DNA from: Burkholderia dolosa
GTDB taxonomy: Bacteria > Pseudomonadota > Gammaproteobacteria > Burkholderiales > Burkholderiaceae
Direction: 5' to 3'
Assembly (NCBI RefSeq): GCF_902499135.1
Contig: NZ_CABVPR010000035.1
Span: forward strand, 1-63,302
Length of the DNA stretch: 63,302 bases
Notes under the pieces: model-generated
The model's database searches: none
The model's input: only the letters and a program-made list of their open reading frames with translations
Told to the model about the DNA's origin: nothing
Shown: in pieces, positions 52,863 to 60,059 of the stretch
Position numbering within the stretch: the stretch's first letter is position 1
Layout: each line of letters starts with the position of its first letter
Position numbers and translations under genes: made by a program

Positions 52863-54005
52863 ATGACGTCTCCTGCCCTGAACGGCCTGCGCATCGGTAT
52901 CACGATCGGATTGCGCGCCCCCGACGAAAGCCTGTGGATCAACGGCATCAAGCAGAACGCGCTGTTTCTCGCGAAGCTGCTGATGGCGTCGCCGCACGGC
53001 TACCGCGTGACGCTGGTCAACACGACGGACGTGCCGCTGACGGACGCGCTGCCGTGGGATCGCCGCGTGTACGACACGCGCGCGTTCGCCGACATGAAGG
53101 ATGCGCTCGACGTGCTGATCGAACTCGGCGGCCAGATCGACGGCGAGCAGACCGCCTATCTGAAGGCGCGCGGCGCGAAGATCGTCAGCTATTGCTGCGG
53201 CGTCGAGTACATCAACGCGATGGAGTCGATGCTGTTCGGCCGCCGGCTGTGGGATTCGCTGTTCATCAACCGCGGCTACGACGAAGTGTGGGCGATTCCG
53301 CAGATCGCGCCGTCGTCGCTGCCGTTCCTGCAATCGCTGCGCCGCTGTCCGGGGCGCGTCGTGCCGTTCGTATGGGACCCGATGTTCGTGACCGAGCGGG
53401 CGCGCTCGCTGCCCGAGCACGGCGAATACCGGCCGCGCGGCGAGCGCGCGAAGCGGCTGACGGTGATGGAGCCGAATCACAACGTCGTGAAGTTCTGCGT
53501 GTATCCGATGCTGATCATCGACGAAGCGTACCGCCGCGATCCCGATTCGATCTGCTTCACGCACGTGACGAACGCCGATCGCCTCGCGCGCGAGAGCCCC
53601 GAATTCGTGATGCTGATGAACTATCTGGACATCGTGCGCGCGGGCAAGGCGAGCTTCGTCGGACGCTTCGACACGCCGGTGTTCCTCGCCGAGCTGACCG
53701 ACGTCGTCGTGTCGCATCAATGGTCGAACCCGCTCAACTATTTCTATTTCGACGTGTGCTGGCAGGGCTACCCGCTCGTGCACAACGCGAGCCTCGCGCC
53801 GGATCTCGGCTACTACTACCCGGACAACGACGTGCAGAAGGGCGCGGACGCGCTGCTGCATGCGCTGCATACGCACGACGACGCGTGGCACGCGTATACG
53901 CGGCGCCAGCGCGAGATTCTCGCGCGCTATACGTCGGCGAATCCGGCGCTCGTCGCCGAGTACGACGCGCTGCTCGCGAACCTGATCGGCGCGACCGCGG
54001 GTTGA
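52863..54005 (+). CDS. DUF2827 protein, putative glycosyltransferase-like (copy 1)
   Basis: A 380-residue cytosolic-looking protein. It shares with the two DUF2827 genes at 56534-58851 an N-terminal motif (ESLWINGIKQNALFLAKLL), a middle motif (VPFVWDPMFV) followed by MEPNHNVVKFCVYPMLI, and a C-terminal block DVVVSHQWSNPLNYFYFDVCWQGYPLVHNASLAPDLGYYYPD. The two-half layout and the YPLxHN loop near the C-terminus recall GT-B glycosyltransferases, where the equivalent region binds the donor nucleotide sugar; this is an inference. It is the most diverged of the three copies. A bidirectional terminator follows. The start ATG at 52863 was chosen over upstream in-frame codons because the conserved region begins here (LRIGITIG). 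Confidence 0.85.
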   Translation: MTSPALNGLRIGITIGLRAPDESLWINGIKQNALFLAKLLMASPHGYRVTLVNTTDVPLTDALPWDRRVYDTRAFADMKDALDVLIELGGQIDGEQTAYLKARGAKIVSYCCGVEYINAMESMLFGRRLWDSLFINRGYDEVWAIPQIAPSSLPFLQSLRRCPGRVVPFVWDPMFVTERARSLPEHGEYRPRGERAKRLTVMEPNHNVVKFCVYPMLIIDEAYRRDPDSICFTHVTNADRLARESPEFVMLMNYLDIVRAGKASFVGRFDTPVFLAELTDVVVSHQWSNPLNYFYFDVCWQGYPLVHNASLAPDLGYYYPDNDVQKGADALLHALHTHDDAWHAYTRRQREILARYTSANPALVAEYDALLANLIGATAG

Positions 54006-54049
54006 AGCGCGGCGCCGGCAGATTTTCGGCAGACACGCGGCGCATCGCG

Positions 54050-54090
54050 CAAAAAAAGAAACCATCGGACCGGGGTGATCCGATGGTTTT
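54050..54090. terminator. Bidirectional intrinsic terminator
   Basis: Stem AACCATCGGA (54060-54069) and TCCGATGGTT (54079-54088) with a 9-base loop, followed by T residues and preceded by an A-rich run (GCAAAAAAAGAA), so it could stop transcription on both strands. It follows DUF2827 copy 1. Confidence 0.85.
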
Positions 54091-54681
54091 CAAGGCACGA
54101 ATTTGACGGCTCCGAGGACGTCCGTCGGTAATCATCTTATAGGTTAACAAGCTGGAAGGTTTGTTAAACATCGTGCGTTTGATAACCGTCATATAATTCT
54201 TCTCGATATTATCGGGCGACCGCATCGAATTGAATTGGGCAATCGACGCAATGCCTTTTGAAACGAAGAGATTGAATGCCGGCGCGATCGAATGCCGCTG
54301 TGAAGGCCGCCCGCGGCGGTGCGCTCGCGGCGCCGCGAGCGAGCGGGGAAAAGTCGCGCGTCCCGCGCAGTGTGCGTCCTGAAAGGGATTCCGGTCAAAG
54401 CGCCCTGTCCGGTAACAATGGCTGGCAGAAATTTCAATTGCATCGGCTGCTTTATGTAATCTGCCGCACAATTCACTTCCCCGATGCATGGTTTATTTTA
54501 TGAAACTGAATATCGCAAGCAAATATCGGATTTGACGGCGCGCCGAAATGAAAAGTACGCTCCCGGAAAGATCGAAATAACAGGATGGCCGGGTAAGCGG
54601 CGGCGCGCGTGAAGTCGACTCGCTCCGCATGAATCGTGGGGGCGTGCCGTTCTCGGTGGCCCGACATTGCCGGAGCGCCGG
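54091..54681. other. AT-richer intergenic region upstream of the EAL gene
   Basis: About 590 bases with lower GC than the genes around it, mainly 54120-54270 and 54410-54600. It includes an inverted repeat TTAACAA (54144-54150)/TTGTTAA (54161-54167) with a 10-base spacer. Short open frames on both strands are not gene-like in composition. It presumably holds the promoter of the EAL gene; base composition suggests a regulatory or transferred segment. Confidence 0.5.
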
Positions 54682-55485
54682 ATGAATGCGATCGAAGCTC
54701 GCCTGCAGGCGAATCGGGTAGCCAATCGTGACGAAGTCGATCTCGTGTTCGGCGCACCCGACGATCACCCCGATCTCGCGTCGGTACGCAGTTTCGTGGA
54801 AAGCCGGCTCAGGTTCGTGCGCGAGCCGGTGTGCCGGGCCGATCTGTCGGCCGGCGTGCTGTATCACGAATGCCTCGCGCGGTTGCGCTGGGGGCCGCGC
54901 GCCGCGCTCGCACCGGTCGCGTTCCTGCCGCGTCTCGAATCGCTCGGGCTGATGCAATGGTTCGACCGGCTCGTGGTCGGACGGACCATTGACGAGCTGC
55001 GCGCGGATCCGGATGCCGTATACGGCTGCAACGTGTCGGCGGCCAGCGCGGTGATGGACGACGGATGGCTCGCGATCTTCAGGCGGCTCGAGCGCGAACC
55101 GGCGGTTGCGGCGCGGCTCGTCGTCGAGATTACCGAGACGGGCCCGCTGAACCCCGTCGCCGGGCGGTCGTTCGTGCACCGGTTCCGGCGCGCCGGCTGC
55201 CGCGTCGCGATCGACGATTTCGGCGTCGGGTTCAGCGCGCTGAACAATCTGGTGGTCGGCAATCCCGATATCGTGAAGCTCGACAAGTCGATCCTGTCGA
55301 TGATCAAGCGCAACGCGATCGGACGTTACCAGTTCCGCCGGCTGATCGCGTTCGCGCACGAAGGGGCGCGGCACGTCGTCGTCGAAGGCGTGGAGAACGA
55401 GAGCGACCGGCAGATGATCGTCGATGCCGGCGTCGCGTGGGCGCAGGGCATCCGTTTCTCGTGGCGGTCGCCGGCGGCCGCGTGA
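54682..55485 (+). CDS. EAL-domain protein, probable c-di-GMP phosphodiesterase
   Basis: A 267-residue stand-alone EAL domain without GGDEF, PAS or membrane segments. Conserved catalytic positions are present: E63 of YHECLARL, N117 of CNVSA, E149 and E152 of VVEITETG, D178-D179 of AIDDFGVGFS, K199 of VKLDKS, E235 of VVEGVEN and QG at 255-256. The EAL triplet itself reads ECL. The complete set suggests activity in hydrolysing c-di-GMP, though ECL is unusual. A small unknown gene follows 59 bases downstream. The start is the ATG at 54682 after GGAG; a TTG at 54667 is also open. Nearby adhesin genes make control of attachment plausible. Confidence 0.88.
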   Translation: MNAIEARLQANRVANRDEVDLVFGAPDDHPDLASVRSFVESRLRFVREPVCRADLSAGVLYHECLARLRWGPRAALAPVAFLPRLESLGLMQWFDRLVVGRTIDELRADPDAVYGCNVSAASAVMDDGWLAIFRRLEREPAVAARLVVEITETGPLNPVAGRSFVHRFRRAGCRVAIDDFGVGFSALNNLVVGNPDIVKLDKSILSMIKRNAIGRYQFRRLIAFAHEGARHVVVEGVENESDRQMIVDAGVAWAQGIRFSWRSPAAA

Positions 55486-55544
55486 CGGTGTGCATGCGGC
55501 CCGCGGTGCGGCCGCCGATCGACGAACCGTAAAGGGGCACGGAC

Positions 55545-55961
55545 ATGGTGGAGACGACGGCTGCGGAGCGAACCGATACGCACGCGAGCGCGACGCGCGA
55601 ACTGCTCGCGCTCGGCGAACTGGCCGACATGCTGCGGCAGCTCGGCATGGAAGCGGCCGATGCGCCGGCCGACATCGCGCGGTATCTGAACGGATTGAAT
55701 GCGGTCGCGCGCCGGATTCGGCGGATGGCGGCGCTCGACGCGCGCGGCCGTGAGGCCGCGGCGCGCCACTACTACGCAGGCGTGATCGCAGGCGCGTGCG
55801 GGGACGATTCGGCGATCGCGCGCGGCGTGTCGGACGATCTCGCGCGGCAGGCCCGTCATGCGGACCGCGCGGTGCTGCGCTGTTTCATCAGCGTTGCGCG
55901 AATCGGACGGCGGCACGGTCGCACGTTCGCTGCGCAATGCGGCGCACGCATGTTCGCGTAG
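55545..55961 (+). CDS. Small hypothetical helical protein
   Basis: A 138-residue protein, Ala/Arg-rich and largely alpha-helical (ELLALGELADMLRQLGMEAADAP; YLNGLNAVARRIRRMAALDARGREAAARHYYAGVIAGAC), with no membrane segment. The ATG at 55545 follows AAAGGGG. It lies 59 bases after the EAL gene on the same strand, probably in one transcript, and may act with it. I do not recognise a family. Confidence 0.7.
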   Translation: MVETTAAERTDTHASATRELLALGELADMLRQLGMEAADAPADIARYLNGLNAVARRIRRMAALDARGREAAARHYYAGVIAGACGDDSAIARGVSDDLARQARHADRAVLRCFISVARIGRRHGRTFAAQCGARMFA

Positions 55962-56040
55962 CGCATCGCGCCGCGCTGCATCGGCCGTTCATCGCGGTCG
56001 CGACATTGCGCCGGAATCGGCGCGGCGAGCGTCGCCCGTT

Positions 56041-56508
56041 TCAACGTGCGTCGTTTTGCGCCTGCCGCGGCACGTAGCCGGTCAGATGCCAGCGGCCGTC
56101 GTCGTCGAGGCGGAAGCTCAGCTTCTCGAACACGGTCGCGCCGTTCGTCAGCGTCGTCGCGTAGTCGACGTTCGCATACAGGCCGTCGGGCAGCGGCGGT
56201 GAATTCGTGTAGAGAATGCGCGTGATCTGCGCCCAGCCGCGACGGCCGACCGTGCCGACCGACTGGCGCGCGCGCTGCATGTCGGCCGCGAACTGGTCCT
56301 GCTTGATGCGCGCCTTCACGAACGGCGCGGCGTCGGCCCACACCGCCGCGTATTGCCCCGCGTCCAGCCGTTTGAAAACCGCGTCCGCGTCGCGCAGCAG
56401 TTCGTCGGCCGATTCGCCGCCGGGTTGCGCGTGCGCGCCGATCGCGATCGAAGCGAGCGCGCAGCCGATCAGCCATTTCGCGCGGGTGACGGGCAGGAAT
56501 GCATTCAT
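56041..56508 (-). CDS. Exported DUF4019-like protein
   Basis: A 155-residue protein with a signal peptide (MNAFLPVTRAKWLIGCALASIAIGAHA, then QPGG) and a small alpha+beta domain (AVFKRLDAGQYAAVWADAAPFVKARIKQDQFAADMQRARQSVGTVGRRGWAQI; TLTNGATVFEKLSFRLDDDGRWHLTGY) resembling DUF4019/DUF4864 families of periplasmic proteins of unknown function. It begins 25 bases after a DUF2827 gene on the same strand and is likely the last gene of that unit. Confidence 0.75.
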   Translation of the reverse strand: MNAFLPVTRAKWLIGCALASIAIGAHAQPGGESADELLRDADAVFKRLDAGQYAAVWADAAPFVKARIKQDQFAADMQRARQSVGTVGRRGWAQITRILYTNSPPLPDGLYANVDYATTLTNGATVFEKLSFRLDDDGRWHLTGYVPRQAQNDAR

Positions 56509-56533
56509 GTCGAGGTCCGTTGAAGCCGGCGCG

Positions 56534-57691
56534 TCACGCGCCGGTCGTGTAGAGCGCCGCGATCGCGTTCGTATACGCGGCGACGTTGTCGGGGTTGTAG
56601 ATGCTGACCGAATCGAGCACGTGCTTCGACTGCTCGCGATATGCATCGAGGTTCGCGTCGTGTTCGGCAAAGGCCTGCAGCAGCGCGCGGCCGCCGGCCT
56701 GGCAGTCGAAGTCCGGATAGAAATACCCGGCCTTGCCGAGGAACGGCGAGTTGTGAATCAGCGGATAGTCGCCGTACAGCAGCTCGTAATACAGGTAGTT
56801 CTGCGCGTTTTCCCACGTGTGCGACACCACCGCGTCGCCGTACGCGGCCATGAACTCGTACACCGCGTAGCGGCTTTCGAACGTCGTGATGCCGTGATTG
56901 ACGATGTCGAGACTCTTCGCGAAGTGGACGAACGTCGCGTGCTCCTTCAGATGCAGCGTGTTGCACACGCGCACGATCTCGAGGAAATCCGGCTTCGCCC
57001 GATACGCTTCTTCCGTCACGAGCATCGGAATGATGCTCGTCTTCACCATGCAGATGTTCGGTTCGAACATCGTCACGCGCCAGCGCGGCTTGCCCGGCCG
57101 ATAGCCGAACGACAGCCCGGCGCCGAGCGTCGCGCGCGCCTTGTCGAACAGCACCGGATGCCAGATGTGCGGGACGATCGTGACCGGCGCGCGCAGGCCC
57201 GTCCGGTAGTAGTGCAGGCACGAGCGCTCGAATTCCGGAATCGTCCACACCGCGTCGTACGGCGCACCCGAGAACAGGAAGCCCGACGGCTTGCCGAACA
57301 TCGCGCGCTCGATGTCGATCACGTAGTCGTTGCCGACGCGCATCGTCACGACCTTGCCGCCGCGCTCGCGGAACGCGCGCAGATAGTCGGCGCTGAACTG
57401 CGCGCTCATTTCGATCAGCACGTCGCAGCGCTGCATCGCTTCGTCCATCGTGACGAGCGGCACGTTCCATTCGCCGAGCATCATCTGCGGATCGGCGAGC
57501 TGTTCGCCGCCGTTCACCATTACGGCTTCGGCGACGAGCGGCGACTGGCGCAGCAGCAGGATCAGCAGCAGGCAGTTCTGGAAGATGCCGTTTTCCCACA
57601 GCGACTGGCCGGCGCCGCGCACGAACAGCGATACGCCGACGACGAGGCGTTTACCGTCGCCGGGCGCGTGGCGGGCATTGGAGTCCGACAT
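56534..57691 (-). CDS. DUF2827 protein, putative glycosyltransferase-like (copy 2)
   Basis: A 385-residue paralogue of the next gene and of copy 1. Shared motifs are GQSLWENGIFQNCLLL (near residue 28), IVPHIWHPVLFDKA, MFEPNICMVKTSIIPML, and the C-terminal DAVVSHTWENAQNYLYYELLYGDYPLIHNSPFLGKAGYFYPDFD. No membrane segment or signal peptide. It lies 14 bases after copy 3, so the two are co-transcribed and, with the OmpA and autotransporter genes, are oriented the same way. Catalytic function is not demonstrated from sequence; the GT-B-like reading is an inference. Confidence 0.85.
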   Translation of the reverse strand: MSDSNARHAPGDGKRLVVGVSLFVRGAGQSLWENGIFQNCLLLILLLRQSPLVAEAVMVNGGEQLADPQMMLGEWNVPLVTMDEAMQRCDVLIEMSAQFSADYLRAFRERGGKVVTMRVGNDYVIDIERAMFGKPSGFLFSGAPYDAVWTIPEFERSCLHYYRTGLRAPVTIVPHIWHPVLFDKARATLGAGLSFGYRPGKPRWRVTMFEPNICMVKTSIIPMLVTEEAYRAKPDFLEIVRVCNTLHLKEHATFVHFAKSLDIVNHGITTFESRYAVYEFMAAYGDAVVSHTWENAQNYLYYELLYGDYPLIHNSPFLGKAGYFYPDFDCQAGGRALLQAFAEHDANLDAYREQSKHVLDSVSIYNPDNVAAYTNAIAALYTTGA

Positions 57692-57705
57692 GCGTGTGCT
57701 CCGGT

Positions 57706-58851
57706 TCAGGCGACCAGACGCGCGACGAACGCGTCGAGGTTCGCGGGGTTGTCGATCGACACCGAGCGCAGCAGCCGGTCGGCTTTCGCGCGGTAGTCGT
57801 CGAGCTGCTCGTCGTGATGCAGCCATGCGTCGAGCAGCACGCGGCTGCCGGTGGCGGAATCGAAGTCCGGGTAGTAGTAGCCGGCGTCGCCGAGCAGCGT
57901 CGAGTTGTGGATCAACGGATAGCCGCCGTACAGCACGTCGTAGTACAGGTAGTTCTGCGGGTTTTCCCAGTGATGCGACACGACGGCGTCCGCATGGCGC
58001 GCCATGAAGCCGGGCAGGTCGATGCGCGGCTCGAACGTCGCCTTGTGCTGACGCACGAGGTCGAGGCTGTTCGCGAAGTGCACGAAGGTCGGGTGTTCCT
58101 TCATGTGGATCGAGTTCACGACGAACAGATGCTGCACGGCGTCCGGCCGCGCGCGATACAGCTCGTCGCATACGAGCATCGGGTAATGGCAGGTCTTCAC
58201 GACCGAGATGTTCGGCTCGAGCGTCGCGAGACGCCACGGCCGCCGTCCCGGCCGGTAGCCGAACGCCGCGCCTTCGGCGGCGAGCGCCGCGATACGGCGC
58301 TCGAGAAAGTATGGCGACCACAGATGCGGAATCGTGTAGACCGGCGCGCGCGTGAGCGTGCGCAGCAGCGGCACGTCGATCTTCTTCGACTTCTCGAGCA
58401 CCCAGACTTCGTCGAACTGCGTGCCGTTGAAGATGTGGCCCGACGGCTTGTCGAAGATCGGCGTTTCCGCGAGACCGCTGTACGTATGGCCGACATGGCA
58501 CGCGACGAGCTTCGTGCCGAGCGCCTTTACGTGCCGCAGCCACTCGACCGGCAGCTGCGCGCCCATTTCGATCACGACGTCGAGTTCGTGCGTGACGTCG
58601 GCCGGTTTCACGAGCGGCACGTCGAGCCCGTCGAGATCGAGGCCGGCCGGCAGGGCGTTCGCGTCGCCGCCGTTCAGGAAATAGACGGGGCCGACGCAGT
58701 CCGAGCGCTTGAGCATCATCGCGAGAAACGCGATGTTCTGATGGATGCCGTTTTCCCAGATCGCCTGGCCGTCCCGCGCAAACAGCGAGATGCCGACGGC
58801 CGGCCGCGGATGGCGGCGGCCGGTCGATGCGGCTTGATTGATGTCCGTCAC
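57706..58851 (-). CDS. DUF2827 protein, putative glycosyltransferase-like (copy 3)
   Basis: A 381-residue paralogue, closest to copy 2: GQAIWENGIHQNIAFLAMML, TIPHLWSPYFLERR, LEPNISVVKTCHYPMLV, and DAVVSHHWENPQNYLYYDVLYGGYPLIHNSTLLGDAGYYYPDFD. An HxGHTYSG element (CHVGHTYSGLAETPIF) is found in the region where copy 1 has CCGVEYINAMESMLF and copy 2 has MRVGNDYVIDIERAMF. It is the first gene of the minus-strand unit (copy 3, copy 2, DUF4019). The upstream 409 bases separate it from the OmpA-like lipoprotein gene. Confidence 0.85.
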   Translation of the reverse strand: MTDINQAASTGRRHPRPAVGISLFARDGQAIWENGIHQNIAFLAMMLKRSDCVGPVYFLNGGDANALPAGLDLDGLDVPLVKPADVTHELDVVIEMGAQLPVEWLRHVKALGTKLVACHVGHTYSGLAETPIFDKPSGHIFNGTQFDEVWVLEKSKKIDVPLLRTLTRAPVYTIPHLWSPYFLERRIAALAAEGAAFGYRPGRRPWRLATLEPNISVVKTCHYPMLVCDELYRARPDAVQHLFVVNSIHMKEHPTFVHFANSLDLVRQHKATFEPRIDLPGFMARHADAVVSHHWENPQNYLYYDVLYGGYPLIHNSTLLGDAGYYYPDFDSATGSRVLLDAWLHHDEQLDDYRAKADRLLRSVSIDNPANLDAFVARLVA

Positions 58852-59260
58852 CGGTTGGTTTTCCTCTGCAGCGTCGCGCGGCCGGCCGTGGCGTCGAGCG
58901 CCCGGCCGCGATACGGCGCGTCGTGGATTGTCATGGTTGCGTTCGCACCGGTGTGTCCCGGACAGCGAGTCGTGCGCTGCGCAGCGGCGGCAGCGGGATT
59001 CCGGCGTGCGTCGTGCGCGACCGGCACGGCTCGCGCGTCGGGCGGGACGCGCCGGCAGCGGTCAGCGGCGATTGTGGCACGGAAGCCGCCGGTTTGTGGA
59101 GAGGCATGACGAACTTTGACATCGCGCGGCACGAGGCGGCCGAGATGTCGGCGACGGCAATCGGCATCGCGAGCCTGCCCGCCGGATGCGCGCCGCGCCG
59201 AAGGATGCGGTCGTGCGCGTGGCGCGCTCGTCGGCCGATTATGGGCCGGCCGGCGACCGC
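58852..59260. other. Gap between the OmpA and DUF2827 genes
   Basis: A 409-base region with no supported gene. A 78-codon minus-strand frame (58931-59167) has no ribosome site or recognisable domain. No terminator with a T-tract is seen after the OmpA gene, so readthrough from the adhesin/OmpA unit into the DUF2827 genes is possible but unproven. Confidence 0.5.
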
Positions 59261-59941
59261 TCAGCGCTGCAGCGAGATTTCGACGCGGCGATTGCTCGCG
59301 CGACCGTCGGCCGTCGCGTTCGATGCGACCGGGTCGGCGCTGCCGCGGCCGGTAACCGTCAGCGTCCGGGTCTTCAGCCCATGCGCGTTCAGATAGGCGG
59401 CGACCGCCTGCGCGCGGCGCTTCGACAGCGCGACGTTCGATGCATCGCTGCCGACCGAGTCCGTGTAGCCGGTGATCGTCACGTTCGAGTACGTGCGGTC
59501 GTCGCGCGCGCTCAGCAGCTTGTCGAGCGATGCGCGGGCAGCCGGCGTCAACGTCGCGGCGCCCGTCGCGAACAGCGCGTCGCCCGCGAGGTTCACGTGT
59601 TCGACCGCGGCCGGCGCGGCGGCCGCTGCCGGTGCCGGCTCGGCAGCCGATGCCGGTTCGGCCGGCGCCGCGCCGCACTGGAAGACCAGCGTGGCGGGAT
59701 CGGCGCCGTCGCGCAACGCGTGCGCCGAATCGGCAACACGCACCGGCTGATCGCCGCAGATCTTGCGGGCCGCCTTCATGCAGGTCTGCGGGCCGGACAG
59801 CAGACCGTGGCAGTCCACCTGGAACGTGCGCACGCCGTCGCGCGGCTGAAGCTCGGATGCGCTGTAGGTCGGGCCGGATGCGGTCGAGCACGCGGCGAGG
59901 GCCGTCGCGGAAAGGGCGAGTGCGAGAGCGAGTTTGTTCAC
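59261..59941 (-). CDS. OmpA-family outer-membrane lipoprotein
   Basis: A 226-residue protein. The lipobox LAAC puts the lipidated Cys at residue 18; an Ala/Pro/Glu-rich linker (residues ~93-112) precedes an OmpA peptidoglycan-binding domain with LFATGAATLTPAA, TITGYTDSVGSDASNVALSKRRAQAVAAYL and ASNRRVEISLQ, including the Asp and Arg that bind diaminopimelate. It should tether the outer membrane to the wall. It starts 118 bases after the autotransporter stop on the same strand and may support its secretion or anchoring. Confidence 0.93.
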   Translation of the reverse strand: MNKLALALALSATALAACSTASGPTYSASELQPRDGVRTFQVDCHGLLSGPQTCMKAARKICGDQPVRVADSAHALRDGADPATLVFQCGAAPAEPASAAEPAPAAAAAPAAVEHVNLAGDALFATGAATLTPAARASLDKLLSARDDRTYSNVTITGYTDSVGSDASNVALSKRRAQAVAAYLNAHGLKTRTLTVTGRGSADPVASNATADGRASNRRVEISLQR

Positions 59942-60024
59942 GGTTACGTCCTTGAAGAGCTGGGTTGACGCGAGGCGGCCGCCCGGATGCGGCAGCCTGC
60001 CGGATATCGGGGCCGCGGGCCGCT

Positions 60025-60050
60025 CGCCCGGCGAGCGCGCCCGCCGGGCG
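60025..60050. terminator. Hairpin between the autotransporter and OmpA genes
   Basis: Nine-bp arms CGCCCGGCG and CGCCGGGCG with an eight-base loop, no T-tract. It lies just after the autotransporter stop and could reduce transcription of the OmpA gene or protect the adhesin mRNA end. Confidence 0.35.
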
Positions 60051-60059
60051 GTGCGACGG

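Noticed and set aside
54189-54476. 95-codon minus-strand frame in the AT-rich region
   Set aside because: No ribosome site or recognised motif, and it crosses a region of changing base composition; treated as chance.
52863-58851. Recent duplication or mobile element explanation for the three DUF2827 genes
   Set aside because: No terminal repeats, transposase or near-identical DNA is seen; the copies are well diverged, so old paralogy is more likely.
58931-59167. 78-codon minus-strand frame between the OmpA and DUF2827 genes
   Set aside because: No ribosome site, Pro/Arg-rich tail and no domain; support is too weak.
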